Of a DNA stretch of 64,000 nt, positions 44,184 through 56,092 are shown piece after piece. The position numbers and the translations under genes were made by a program. How positions within the stretch are numbered: position 1 is the stretch's first letter; every line of letters begins with the position of its first letter. The stretch lies in NCBI RefSeq assembly GCF_020085105.1, contig NC_058065.1, forward strand, positions 2,916,218 to 2,980,217. Direction: 5' to 3'. Source of the DNA: Siniperca chuatsi. Its lineage: Eukaryota > Chordata > Actinopteri > Centrarchiformes > Sinipercidae. A model generated the notes under the pieces. It was not told the origin of the DNA and made no database searches. It was given only the letters and a program-made list of their open reading frames with translations.

Positions 44184-47100
44184 CTCATAAAAAATTAAAT
44201 ACAGGTGTTGTGAAGTGTTTCATCTACTACTGCATTGGTTAATCTATTGATTGTTTTTTACTATTTAGTCTGAGAAATGTCAGAAAATAGGTCAAATGTG
44301 AAAGAGCGCAAGGCGACATCTTCACTTGTCTTGTTCCACCATCAGTCCAAAACCAAAACATATTCAGTTTGCAAACATACAAAAACAGAAAAAAAGCAGC
44401 AAATCGTCACATTTGAGAAGCTGGAACCAGAGAACGTTTGACATTTTCTTTGATAATTGACCTGAAAGATCAACTGGTGATCATTTTCTGTGGATTCATG
44501 AGTTGTTTAATCATTTCAGCCTAAGTTTCAACAGCTCTTAAGTTAAATATTTTATTTTTTAAGGCTTTGTCCCAACTCTCCCCTGAAACCTTCACTTGAA
44601 GTGCCACAACGCCAGCTACAGCGGTGAAGTTAAAATGACTCTACTGCAGTACACATCATTACAAGCTGAAAGACTGATGGGAACCACGTAATAATAATAA
44701 TAATATTAAAGGCCCATCATTTTTGTCTTCTTCTTGTGTTTCGACTTTAAATCATCTATTTTAAGGGAAAAAGGTTGACTTTTTACAGTCCCAGTCTTTC
44801 AACGAGTTGTCAGTTTAAAGTCTGTTCATGTGAAGCGTTTAAAGATGGATTCAGGTGTGATTTGACTGGCAGTATGCGTTTCTTTGCACAGTTCTCCCCA
44901 TTTTCAGCCCCAGGATCACCCACTGGGCGTTTGAGTGAACCACTGAAATGTTGTGTGTGAAAAACCCAAAACAGCAGCTGTTTGGGAGACACAGCACACC
45001 AACCCCTGTTCCTCATCAGACAACTCAAGGAGATCCAAACTGGTTCAGTTTCCATCGCACTCACCTCTTCGTTGTCGTACAGCGTGATCATGCGGACGTT
45101 GGGCTCTTTGGCCAGAGAGTCTCCTGAGCAGGACTCCACCAGCCCCTGAGAGACAACAAAGACCGACAGGGAGAAAGAAGTGAGGCCATGAAAAGCAGAG
45201 AAGCTTTCTTAATTAAATAAGTCAGAGGATAGTTAGTCTTCTTCACAAGAAGTGGCGCGAGTGGCGAGACATGACAGAAACAAGCAACGAGCTACAATGA
45301 AAGCTACAAAACAGGAGTTCATTTAAATGAACGTTTTTTGGCTTGTGTGCCGTTTTGTTTGAGCAAAAAGCCAATTATTTTCACTTTTAGGACTTTAGCC
45401 GATGTTCATCCAGAGAACCTCAAAGTTGGTTTAACCAAGTAACCAACTTGTAACCAGTAAGTTCTTTCCAGTGTAGTCTTTATTCTTGTTTTCAGACCAA
45501 AAAACAAGAATAAAGACGAAAGAACCAGTAAAACAAAGAAATAAACAAAGAAGAAAGTAAATCATGTTGGAGGAAATAAGTGTCAGTTCTCTGATAGACA
45601 GAGTGCAGTCTGACCTGCAGGGCGCAGTAGCAGCTGTGGAGGTTGTCCAGACGAGGAGAGTAAATGAACTCTTCATACACACCTCCCAACGCCTGCAGAG
45701 AGAAGAGAAGAAGAACATGAGGAACAGAAATACAAGAGACGTGGAGCCGATCATGTTTCCTTCCACCATTAGTTTGTCTTATATGATTTGAAACACACAG
45801 CATGGATGAAGAGAATTGGGCAGTAATAAGTCTTTCTTTCTGGTGATTAACAGTCTCCTCTTTATCTTAAATAAACTTTCTGCATTATGATCACGTGTTG
45901 AAACCTTTAAATGGCTTCTTTAATAGCTAATATGTCCTTTCCTTGCATTAATTTCTCGTTTTGTTTTAGTGAAATTATCATTCTTGCTCAAAGAAAAACT
46001 ACAAGATGTCAACATAAACATTTTTGAATATTTATCTACTAATAAGACAATAAATACACAGTGTTTTCAAGCAAAATAATAATATTTATAGATATATTCC
46101 GCCCCGATTGATCAACTCCTCAAATCTCACACATCTCAGCCACACTTGGTAGTTAAAGACATGATACATTTTGACTTTTACACTTGATTTAAACAGCGCT
46201 GCTTCTGATAGCCCTCCACGATCATTCATTAAAAGATTAAAATAAAAACTCCAAACAAGTTTTCCTAGATTCTGTTCCAGTGTTACAAGCTTTGCATTAT
46301 TCATACATGTGTGAGAATCTGCCACTTGTCTGAGATCATCGCTGCTTCAGGGGGTTAAAAATGGGATTATTACAAGTGACAGGAAGTTTAATTGCAAACT
46401 CACCGCAGGCTGAGTGTCGGTCAGACAGAGCTCAAAGTCCAGCAGGGCTTCAGGCTCGACGTCCAGCTCTGAACACAGCACCTTCACCAGCGCTGGCTGG
46501 TGTTTCTCTGCCTGAGGAGGGCAGATACGCAAGATCCATTTCCCTCACTTGATTTGACAACCTTTGTCGCTGTTTATAATGTAAGCTGACGGAAACTGGG
46601 TAATGTCACAAGTTATCCCAGAGCACAAACCAGCTTTTCCATACATTTGATCATTTGTGCATTTTCCAAAACTTTAACTTTTTGGAAATTCCATATTTTC
46701 CTAGATTTTTCATATGCAACTTTGAAGTTACAAACACTTTTCGGGGTGCAAACTTGGCAGAAAACTGCCATAATTTGGCGTTTGTCCCTCTCTAATGTTC
46801 TCAAAAGCAAAATAACTGGTGAATTATTCTGGGATTTATGAGGCCATGTCGCCTGCCGAAAGAAGTGTTTTAAAGTTTCCCTCTATGTCGCATGTTATGT
46901 TGTTACCTAAATGTCAGAATATCAGATGTGTGTGTTACCGTGTTGGCAGCACAGGTGGCATCTCCGGAGGACGCAGAGCCCGTCTCCAGCTCCTCCTGGA
47001 CGGCGGTGGCGATGATGGGCACGCTGAGAAACAAACACACAACACCGTTTTGGCACAAACTCCACGGTCGTCAAACCGAGCTACAAAACGCATCTCAACA

Positions 47101-47829
47101 ACGTGATGATAATGATTCCTGCAATTTCTAAGTTGAAAGAGGCTGCAGACAAAAGATGTGTCAGAAAACCTACGAAAACATAAAAGACATGACTACACTG
47201 GAAGAACTAAAACCAAGCTGTCTGTAAGACAAAGTTGTTATACTGTAGTGAGCAAAATAAACACATTGTGTGTCTCAACTTCTATTAAACCCCCAATATT
47301 AATCTAATAATAAACTGGTCCAGTCGTCTGATGTGTTTGTGTTGTTCTCCCTGCATGTTTCCAAGTCCGCACTTTTTATTTACTTCTCTAAATCCCCTTT
47401 TGCCCATATGTATTAAAACCACAATACTTATATTTAAAACTTATAATTTTATGTTTTTTTAATGGTAAGATCAGTTTTTCCTGCTTTCCCCTCATGTGTA
47501 TTTCAACATCACAATTATAATAATCAGTAAGTATTCAGCAAAACTCTCCAGGCCAAATGTTTTCATGTTTTTGTAATTTTTAAATTTCTGGCTGTCATGT
47601 TTTTATTCTTTTCACATCACATGTGTATCTGAACTCAGCAAGTATAACAGTCTATAATAAATCCCCTAAAGTGCTGTGTTCTGTTACTGACAGGTGGTGC
47701 TCCTTGTTGGGGCCGAAGGAGTCGTTGACGTCCCTCTGCAGGTGGATGGCCAGGTGAGGGATCCTGAGCAGAGGCCTGGACACATGAACGAGCCGGTGAA
47801 CCAGCTTGCCGTCACTCTGTAAGGAGGAC

Positions 47830-47873
<44 letters not shown>

Positions 47874-50800
47874 GGAAACGTCTGCTTTGATCACTAAATA
47901 ATGCCAAGAAATTAAACGTGCAAACAGTTAACATATTGAAAGCTCATTTATGTGTGCCTGACTAATATTGTGACTGAACACTGAATGTGTATTATCAAAT
48001 ATATATATATAGCCTTCTGTTTAGGCTCGTCATTTTTGTTTTTTTCACAGATTTTCACAGAAAAACACCAACATTTTACAAAAAGACGTCAACAGATCAA
48101 AAAGCTGAAGAATTTTCTTGCTGCCACCGGAGAAAGAAACAATACTCACTAAAACTACAAGATGTTTAAACTGAAAATGGTATTTCCATCTAATTTTAAC
48201 CTTCTATTTAAGAGAAAACTAAAACTGTCTGACAAAACACTTCAGTGCCTATGATAGTACATATTTTACAGTAATTGTGCTAAAACTGTAAATTAATGTC
48301 CTTCAGCTACAGAAATAGTCCTGACAACAATAATAATCCTGGTACCTTGACCATAACGCGGCCGGCGATGGTCAGGTCCCGGTCGAACCAGGTGTTCCAG
48401 ATGCCGCCGCCGTAGCACTCCACCCCGACCTGCAGGCAGCCCTGCTTAGTCCTCTTAGACCTCGGCTTCACCTGAAACAGAGATAATCTACTCTGACGAT
48501 CTAATAAATACACGTCTCATTTACTGAATGCCTAAAATTCCTCAATCTAAAACGTAGCTCCTGTTAAATTCATGTAAAAAAAAAAGAGTTCCATGTTTTA
48601 TGTCGGATGCTGAAATCTCTTTTTCAGCACAGTTACTTTTGCTTTTTCTTTTTTTTTGCATCAAAGCAGAATCCTTTCGAGGCAGATGCCGTTCTTCGGC
48701 GTGCCTTCGTCTAAAGTGACAAACAAACCTGTGAGCACAACGCGCTGTAACAGGAGGCCGAACATCAGAGGGAGAAACTTAACAACACATTAATAATCAA
48801 AACTGTAAGCACGTCTTCTCTCTCACACCTAAACTGCTTCACTGCAGAGGATTGCACATAGTAGCAGAGTATTCTGACTGCTTTCTAAGGATGTAATAAA
48901 GGTGAGAGGCAGCTTGTGATTGACAGGTGGAAGTGGGCGGGCTCTCACCCTGAGGCAGGGGCTGTCTGTGTGGGCTCCGATCATGGAGAAGCCGTTTCCC
49001 GGCAGGTAGCGTCCGCCCACGGCGAAGGCGATGAGGCTGGAGAAGTTCCTGGTCACAAAGTACTGCAGAGGGCAGAGGATGGAATTTAAATATCAAGGAC
49101 TATTCGACAAACAGCGCGTGCAAATATTTACTTTAACAGTTAAAACTGATTTAAAATGTTCATTTGTTCAGCTTCGGACCCCTCACTCGCACCATTTCCT
49201 GACTTGATTTGACGAATCTTTGTTTGGCATTAACGAAACAAACCATTTTTTCCATATGTAAAATTATTCAACCATTTGCACATTTCAAGTCCTGCAAATT
49301 GTTTAATTTCAATATTTATTTTGAGTTTCACATTTACACTTTGAAGGTACCAGAAACTCGAGTGATGCTGGAGACCAAACTGTCAAACTGACCGCTAAAT
49401 TTAAGAAACCAACTAGCTCGTGTGGCTCTTTGCTCCCCTGAGCTCTTGCAGAGGACCATTAACCCTGACCGACCTTAGTGGACGGCTTGATGTCCCACTG
49501 CTCCGTCTCCTTCAGCTCAATGAAGCCCGCCTCCAACAGACGCCGCCTGCATTCTTCAACCACTACAGGGACGACAGGAAGAGAAACAAGGATGCTGGAT
49601 TTCTCTGTCAGAGACGTTTCTGTTCACTGCTGCGCTGAAAGACCGAGGCTCCTCTGGCTGTTCACATCAGTCACATCTTATTATTATTAGCTGTAAATAA
49701 GCTTTGAACTGCACTAACTATGAAAGGTTCTTCCCAAATAACCTACCCTCAAAAAGGTAAAACACTGATTTACCAAAAATGATCGATAAAACTACAAAAT
49801 TTGAAACTAAAATAACTTCATCAGGGTTTTTCCTCCAATCTTGAACAGATGTTTCTGCACATTAACAATATATCCAAGCACTCCAGTAACTGGTTTGGAC
49901 TTATGACCATTTGTTTGTATAATGGGCATAAAATAAAGCGGTCTGGTGCATCTTTGAGTCAATCAAATCATTTTTGTACAAATAATTTACATTGCAGCAA
50001 CTTGTTGTCAGTATGTTTTCTCTGCAGAGTAAATGTCTTGTTGTTAATAATGTTGCTACCAAGTTGTAAAAAACTCCCACAGGGTTTTGTATAATGAAGT
50101 ATACATTATGTATGTTTATACAGTAAGCAGTATAATGTAAGATGCAGGACAAGCTGTCATCACTTTGTAGCTTTTGGGCTTTTCCATTTCTTTCAAACAT
50201 AATTTTATGGATTTGTTTTTCTGTAATATTTATACTTTTGCCTTCATTTTAATCTTATAGTTTCCCCCGTTTGATCATTTGCGGAGAAATTCCTCTAGAA
50301 TTAGTTGGAAAGCAATTGAACATATATATATGTAATACACAATAATATAATTCATTTTTTATGGCTTTCGTGCCAGAGGATGCCAGCGGTCACAGTGCAA
50401 AGGTAGGAGACATTGTGAAATATTGTTTCATCTGCAGAGACTTTATCTTATCTTAGGCTCAAGGTCGTCGAACCTGAACAGCGTCTCCACCTGACACCTT
50501 CTTAATGCTGACACATGCACGTCTCTTTGTTCTCACACTGGACAACAGAGACCTTTGCATCAAACTCCAAAAGGCTGGCAGGTCATCGCTGTCTTTCTTA
50601 GCAAACACAACCCACACTAAATCATATAAACTGTAGAAAATGTGTGATTCTGTCAGCAGAATTTAAGATTGAGTAAAATGTCAGCTATAGGATAATCCAC
50701 AATGGCTCTTGTGATGTGTTTTTGTAGGAAAACAAATTTTAAGGTTTAAGAAATTAACAAAAAACAAAAAAAAAGGTGACAGAAATCAACATTAGACCCA

Positions 50801-51113
50801 GAAACTGAATCCCTATTTGGAGAAATGTCTCAAAATGTATTAAAAAGAAATGTAAACATGTTGACACAAAACACATCTTGTAGCTCACGCAAAAAAAAGG
50901 GGATTTTCACCATTTTTTACATTTACAAATACACTTTTTTAATGGTCAGTTTAATACAGAATAGGAAATATTGGGTTTGTAATAAAATCAGGAAAATTAA
51001 AAGGTTAAACCCCCAGTTTGTCAGACTGTACCGTGATATGGAGACACTCCTCTGTTGACAAACTGCAGGAACTCTTTGGCTGCGGACTGCACGGCCTCCT
51101 TGGAGCTTTTCAT
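39853..51113 (-). CDS. DNPEP: DNPEP aspartyl aminopeptidase, complete, 14 coding exons
   Basis: Cytosolic M18 metallopeptidase that removes N-terminal Asp or Glu from peptides; known family members form dodecamers. Fourteen exons join to 469 residues plus stop, near the human 475. The M18 ligands are all present: H88 (GAHTDSPC), D259 ([10 protein letters not shown]), E295-E296 (YDNEE), D340 (ISADMAH) and H434 (QLSMHSIRE). Other conserved blocks are [63 protein letters not shown], and a C-terminus FFELFP...VVD. Start at 51113-51111 gives [20 protein letters not shown], aligning with human KARKEAVQTAAKELLKFVN. The exon carrying it has a good acceptor 9 bases upstream, so a non-coding exon 1 lies further 5'. 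It is transcribed in the same direction as PTPRN and divergently from DES. Confidence 0.96.
41312..41479 (-). CDS. DNPEP: DNPEP thirteenth coding exon (last metal His)
   Basis: 168 bases: [20 protein letters not shown] to [20 protein letters not shown] and K; H434 in SMHSIRE is a metal ligand. Confidence 0.96.
43109..43210 (-). CDS. DNPEP: DNPEP twelfth coding exon
   Basis: 102 bases: [20 protein letters not shown] then [14 protein letters not shown]. Confidence 0.95.
43826..43865 (-). CDS. DNPEP: DNPEP eleventh coding exon (40 bases)
   Basis: Short exon encoding [13 protein letters not shown], matching human [13 protein letters not shown]. Acceptor CTCAG, donor GTGAAG. Confidence 0.94.
43975..44135 (-). 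CDS. DNPEP: DNPEP tenth coding exon
   Basis: 161 bases: [20 protein letters not shown] to [17 protein letters not shown]; contains metal ligand D340. Confidence 0.95.
44143..44181. repeat. (CA)n microsatellite, DNPEP intron
   Basis: Starts 8 bases upstream of the tenth coding exon's acceptor on the gene strand, so it forms part of the splice-site environment. Confidence 0.9.
45065..45145 (-). CDS. DNPEP: DNPEP ninth coding exon (catalytic Glu pair)
   Basis: 81 bases: [20 protein letters not shown] then TLYDNEE. One codon shorter than the human exon as I recall it. Confidence 0.95.
45615..45692 (-). CDS. DNPEP: DNPEP eighth coding exon (metal Asp)
   Basis: 78 bases: [20 protein letters not shown] then CYCALQ; D259 in RLDN is the bridging metal ligand by family homology. 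Confidence 0.96.
46404..46511 (-). CDS. DNPEP: DNPEP seventh coding exon
   Basis: 108 bases: [20 protein letters not shown] then [16 protein letters not shown]; human ELCLADTQPA. Confidence 0.95.
46939..47023 (-). CDS. DNPEP: DNPEP sixth coding exon
   Basis: 85 bases: [20 protein letters not shown] then DATCAANT; the tail is the divergent linker of the family. Confidence 0.92.
47692..47816 (-). CDS. DNPEP: DNPEP fifth coding exon
   Basis: 125 bases: [20 protein letters not shown] then [23 protein letters not shown] microsatellite starts about 13 bases upstream of the acceptor. Confidence 0.95.
47829..47869. repeat. (AC)n microsatellite, DNPEP intron
   Basis: On the gene strand a (GT)n run ends 13 bases before the fifth coding exon, occupying the polypyrimidine-tract region. 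Confidence 0.9.
48346..48471 (-). CDS. DNPEP: DNPEP fourth coding exon
   Basis: 126 bases: [20 protein letters not shown] then [20 protein letters not shown] and VK. Confidence 0.96.
48949..49062 (-). CDS. DNPEP: DNPEP third coding exon (first metal His)
   Basis: 114 bases: [20 protein letters not shown] then [19 protein letters not shown]88 in AHTDSP is a zinc ligand in the family. Confidence 0.96.
49474..49562 (-). CDS. DNPEP: DNPEP second coding exon
   Basis: 89 bases: [20 protein letters not shown] then [10 protein letters not shown]; human [20 protein letters not shown]. Confidence 0.94.
51032..51113 (-). CDS. DNPEP: DNPEP first coding exon
   Basis: 82 coding bases, [20 protein letters not shown] then RGVSPYH. 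The exon itself begins at 51122 after a TTTTTCTTCAG acceptor; the ATG is its first in-frame Met. Donor GTACAG. Confidence 0.88.
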
Positions 51114-51420
51114 GATCAAAGACTGAAGAAAAACGAGCAAAAGTGAGAAAATGAGGCGTCAATTGCACAAGTTGCTCGCAAGGAAATGAGACAGCAAAGC
51201 TAGCAGCTAGCTAGTTCCAACTTCGGACACTAATGGCGAGATTTAACCCTTTTCTTTCTTCTTTTCGATATCCCACGAAATATATACAAATACGCAAATG
51301 ACTGACAATATCAAAGTAGTAAAATGATGAATGATTTGCCCGTAAACTTTATTATAAAATTGACATTATCGCGTAAACTCCAGACTTGTCCGATAAAGGA
51401 CGCACCCGCGGCTAGCTAAC

Positions 51421-51530
51421 CTGCACTGGACAACTCGAGCTCTCTGCCTCTTCTTCTTCGCTCCTCTTCCTCTGCTGGCCAAAGTCAAAGCAGCTCTCAG
51501 TGAGGGAGCAACACCCCTAACATACCGCAG
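51421..51530 (-). other. DNPEP: DNPEP probable non-coding first exon (5' UTR)
   Basis: On the minus strand a GC/GA-rich leader ends TTGTCCAGTGCAG with donor GTTAGC at 51420-51415, and the coding exon acceptor follows about 300 bases later. No in-frame ATG is present. A nine-codon uORF (51523-51497) may be in the transcript, depending on the true start site. The 5' boundary given is approximate. Confidence 0.5.
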
Positions 51531-54500
51531 AGACAATAATCACTTTTATGGCACTTACTTGCATTAATTGCACTTTCAAACTCTGAACTCCGAAACGAAA
51601 CAGTAACGACAGACGGATACAGATTAGCTGACAGCAGCAAAGAAGAAGCAGCTTTCAGACGCTGCGCCACGCTGACATCTAGCGGCCAGGCGGTGCAATT
51701 ACAACTTTTACATTTTTCACAGGCCCACAGGGTTTTTTTTAGGAAATTATTGCCTTTTGTCTTAATCTCTGTTTTTTTAAATTCTGAATATTCATGCCAT
51801 AATTGTTTATTTTCAGTCATAGCCATGGTTATGATAGTTATTTCCTGGATTCATAGCTGCAATGCACTGAGGGAAGAAACGTTGCTGTGCTTCTACTGAA
51901 GTTATCTCTGCCTGTCTGTGTCTTTTCACCAGTCTCTCCCTACCAGGGGAAACTGGGAAAACTGGAGAAGCCGGAGAGAGTTCACCCAACTGACGGGCTC
52001 TCTCTCCTATTATCTTTCTCTGCGTCCTATAATAATGCCATAATATACAGTATATAATGCTAAAAATAGATAACAACCGCCACAGATACAGATCGGGAAG
52101 GTCAAAGGTCAGGGGGTGCGCTGTCTGAATCCTCCCCAAATCCTCCACCATTCAAGTGTCCCATGCACTACTAGTGTATCCTTTGCAGCCCTCGCTATCC
52201 CACAATTCCTTGCACACCATTAATGGCCCTCTGAAGGCTTTAGCTCTTTTCTTAAAAGTAACTAGCAAGACATCTAAAACACATTGTGTAATAAGAGACA
52301 GTAAAACAAACAGAAAATAATTCACGCAGCAATATTAATACTGAATTTTTCAGAAAAAACAACGGATTAAGTGTTCCTTCGTGGGTCGAGAAAACGTCTT
52401 AAGATGCCGTAAATAAATACACCGTTAAAAAAACATTAGATTGGCAAAAAAAAAGCATCGTCACCAAGCTGAAAACAAGGCTGTTTTTCTTAATTCACGA
52501 AAAGTTGAAAAATACATTTTGGAGATACGTTTTCACGGGAGAGCAGCGTTATGTTGCCTATATTACTGAACCCAGTAGTGCTGCAGGTCCAATGTGAGAA
52601 AAGAGTCCACTTCTGTCGCCGTTACTGCTGGATCCCACCTGCAAATTCCTAAACGTTTCCCAAATTTCTCCTTTTTTTTCACGGAAAATGAATTCCTATT
52701 TTCTTATTGCTAAAAGACATTTTGTATAAAGTCCGTATTTGGACTGCTTGCAAGAAAAAAAAAAACTTTTCTCTGCTTTTACCGAGTTTGACTTCAGACG
52801 GCAGTGACTGACTCAATGCCCAAAAACTAATAAAATGTAATGTTGACATTTTCCTGATACCAGTGATCAGCAGTGTTTAATTAATAAGGCCAAATGATGC
52901 TTTTTATTTTGAATTCATCTCTCTCTCTTTCTGATTTACTACCTCTGTCTGTCTTTCTGACTCACTCGTGTTAGTTTACTCTCCGCATCCCCCCCCGTGC
53001 AGCCATTTATCACTGTATCACCACAGGAACCAGCCTTATATAGTCCTGAACGACGAGGGAGGAGGAGGGAGAAAGAGGAGGAGGAGAGTCAGAAAACGAT
53101 GAAGAGATGTTTATATCAGCTGTCTGCTCTTGAGGAAGCCCAGGGGGACGAGCACACACACACACATTAGCAGTCAGGCTCTATTAATAGATGTGAGAGC
53201 AACAGGCTGCAGTGGAGGAGCAGCAGTGGGAGTGTTGAACATACTGGGATCATATGGGAATTTGTCTGGTGCTGTTAATGGTACAGTACGAGAACAGTGG
53301 TCGAACCACTTTTCCTCGTAGCACCTGCGGATATGACCTGCAGAGACAGCCATGTGCTGTTTTATGAGTATTAAGAGGTTAAGAGTAAGACACAGGGGGG
53401 AGGGAACTCTCTTTCAACCAACAAACCAACAAGTCAAAACAAAAAAAAACCCTGTAAAATGAAAGTTATTTACTGCATGTGCATTAACGCATTGTTATGG
53501 AACTTGTGCAGTAATACTAAACCACATCCAGCATCACTGACTGGTGATGTCACAGTGTACTGACACACCCTCCAGTACACTGTGACATCACTGCGGCACG
53601 GTGAGAAGTCAGGAAAAACAAGCCTTTCGGCTGCTGTTGAGTTGCTCTTTAAACTGGCACATTTACTGTGATCAGTGTGGATTGTCCGTGTGCAAAACAA
53701 TAGTAATAATATTAGTAAAAACACGTAGACTTGCTCATCATTGGGTGCCATCCCATCCAGATTATCTAAGCTAGTTTTGCAGCACCTGTGGACATTTTAC
53801 ACAGGTGTTACTAATAACATTAATGATGGCTCTTCTCCATTTTAGTATCCCAGTAAGTCGCAGCAGTGAGCTGGGTACCAGGACCGTGGGACTGGAGCAC
53901 CTGAATGAATCGCAGTCTTAATGAAGGAAATGAGTTACACCTGCGCAGGTCATAGTGCCAGCAGTGAGAAAGGTCTATTAATCCTGCATTATTTTACACA
54001 GTTAAACAGTAAAAAAGCTGACTCGAGGCAGAGAGACAGACTCAAAGGAGAGTAATGTCATGTAACAGGTCATGTGGATGTGGTCTAACGAACATGTGCT
54101 ACTGGTTGCATTATGGGAAATGTAGGCTGCGTCATATTAGGAGCTTGACCCATCCTAAAAGTCAAGACATCTCAGCTTCTGCTTCCTCAGTTTCTTCTTT
54201 TAATCTGTTTCTTGTGAACTTTATGGGCTTCCACCACTAAAGTGGCGCCTTTAAAACCAACTAAAGTCTGAAGTCTACAGGTCGGACAAACAAACAACAA
54301 AATTCATTCACAACATGATGAAAAGATTCTAAAAAAAAAAGACAATTCATGTATTAGTTTAGATTATTTTAAAACCTGTATAGAAAAATCACCACTCAGT
54401 TCCAAATGAATGAAATCTATAAGAAGCTTTAAAATGAATGTAATGTCACTTTTCTGTGTTTGTTTTCCTTTTCATCCTTGCATGTTTTAATCAGATAGTT

Positions 54501-55744
54501 CTTCTCATAAAGATCACGTCTCACCAAATAAAGGCTTGCAGGAGGTGCTGGAGCTGAGATTCTGATGTGCACTGTTCTTCGTATCTGTGTAAATATCCAA
54601 TAAATTAATACTGAAGTGTGTGGATACTTGTCCTGTTATTATAATAAGAAAGTGTGTATCAATCTGTTTGCACCCTTCAGACTTTGGCTTGTCAAAATTT
54701 CAGGAGCAGCTGATTTGATCCTTTTAATCAAATTAGTTTTAAAATGATTCCTGAAAATGAAAGTAGCTTCAGCTTCAGTTGTCGTGTTTTTTTTTCCCCA
54801 TTAAACACATTTTCAACACAACATAACTCGGAGCACATTTGAGTCCAGTGTGTCTGCTGGCAGAGGGAAACCTCCCTTTAAATCCTCTTCACTGTCACAC
54901 ACTCTAATGATATCATCGTTAATGGCACATATTGCTTGGGAATGTGGGCTTTCTCCTGCTGTGGGAGCGCCTGCAGGCACACACTGTACCTCTCCCTCTC
55001 TCAGGATGGGATAGTTTTCCTTTTTAAGGCAGGTTAGTCAAAGCTCTCCCCCCCCACGAGTACTTTCATTAACAACCTGCACAGCCTCACCATGTGAGGA
55101 CGTCGCAGAGTTTTGAAAGCCGCCGTCCTTGCACCCTCACATCGTTATGTCATGAGATCACAGACAGAGGAAGAGGATTTTCTCATGAGACCGTGTGTCT
55201 TTTGTCACGCTGTTACTGTCCACTGCTCTGACGTCCCTGTGGTTAAGATCTGGTTACGTTTAGGGACAAAAACTACTTGGTTAAAGATTGTGGTCACGGT
55301 TTAAAGATAATGACAGCTGGTAAAAAGGACAATCGCACGCTTTGCTGACCTCCTCCCACGCTGACATTAGCACTGCATGAAAAACGCAGCCCACCTAATT
55401 CATTTCAATTCGACACCGTGTTGGCACAGCGGAGTTGCCAATGCAGAGGAGTCCTGCAAAAAAAAAAAAACACGTAATAACTTTCCAGAGTTGCACAATC
55501 CTGTCTTAGTATTAAACTGTGCAGCGTTTTGGCGTCTGATAAGCCTTCAAACTCAAACGGGCCTTCCTTTAACACGTGGCATTTTTGTTTCCATTAACCT
55601 GTGTTGTTGTAAAGCGTGTTTCAGCTGTTTCTGTCACTTTCACAGTACGAATTATACAAACTGTCAGCATCACAGATAGTTAAACTTATTTTCGGGGGAA
55701 TAAATTGGCACAGGTGATTTGATGCTAAAGCAGTTAAAAGGAAA
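51531..55744. other. DNPEP-DES divergent intergenic region
   Basis: Shared upstream region of a housekeeping and a muscle gene. Contains a TATA-like CTTATATAGTCC (about 53035) followed by a GA-rich stretch and an E-box CAGCTG, and a perfect hairpin at 53544-53591. Otherwise no gene is supported; short ORFs here have no recognisable features. Confidence 0.5.
53544..53591. repeat. Perfect 19-base inverted repeat, 10-base loop
   Basis: Left arm GTGATGTCACAGTGTACTG (53544-53562) is exactly complementary to 53573-53591. GTGATGTCAC is also one base from a CRE. No T-run follows, so it is not a terminator; more likely part of a dispersed repeat. Confidence 0.9.
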
Positions 55745-55990
55745 ACATGAGAAAGTGGAGGGAGAGAGAGAATGAAGTGGTGGACGGAGAAGGCGAGGGG
55801 GAGGCGAAGGAGGAATGGGGAGGGAGAAAGGGACAGAGGGGAGGCAGAAAATGAGAGAGAGATCAAGAATGAGGGGGCGGATGGAGAAGAAGAGGTGGTA
55901 GGAAAGGAGAAAGGGAAGGTGACAGGAAGAGGAAAAGAAAGAAAGAAGAAACAAAGGAGACAGAGACCCGGAGAGACACAGGGAGGGCAG
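55745..55990 (+). repeat. Polypurine tract just upstream of DES
   Basis: About 245 bases that are overwhelmingly G and A on the plus strand, ending some 100 bases before the DES ATG. The complementary strand gives a long pyrimidine ORF that is not a gene. Such mirror-like purine tracts can affect promoter structure; here that is only inference. Confidence 0.75.
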
Positions 55991-56007
55991 TTCACAGGGA
56001 GGAGGGG

Positions 56008-56045
56008 GTGACTACAAATAGCCGGGGCAGTAAGTTCTTCTTCAG
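56008..56045 (+). promoter_or_regulatory. DES: Possible DES core promoter
   Basis: GACTACAAATAGCCGGGG lies about 80 bases before the ATG. CTACAAATAG is one mismatch from a MEF2 site and is A/T-rich enough to act as a TATA-like element. No experimental or comparative support is available from the sequence alone. Confidence 0.3.
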
Positions 56046-56092
56046 TGCTCCGTTCTGCTGCAGCCCTCACCAGGCTTTTCGTGTCCTCCAAC

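Larger units (their letters stand above)
39904..51031. other. DNPEP introns
   Basis: Thirteen coding-region introns. Noted contents: fragments of an interspersed repeat around TCCAAAACTCAAAAATCAG (40795-41000) and 44215-44530, and two CA microsatellites. The larger introns (39904-41311, 41480-43108, 49563-51031) otherwise show nothing recognisable. Confidence 0.5.

Noticed and set aside
51813..52151. 112-codon minus-strand ORF with a hydrophobic stretch upstream of DNPEP
   Set aside because: No recognised family, no promoter, and no splice links to DNPEP; length is within chance for this window.
53544..53591. Intrinsic terminator or microRNA hairpin
   Set aside because: No T-run follows, the stem is only 19 bases with a 10-base loop, and related copies suggest a dispersed repeat.
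56045..56092. N-terminal extension of desmin by 16 codons
   Set aside because: The extension starts at GTG, not ATG. The first ATG (56093) has a good context and gives the expected desmin head.
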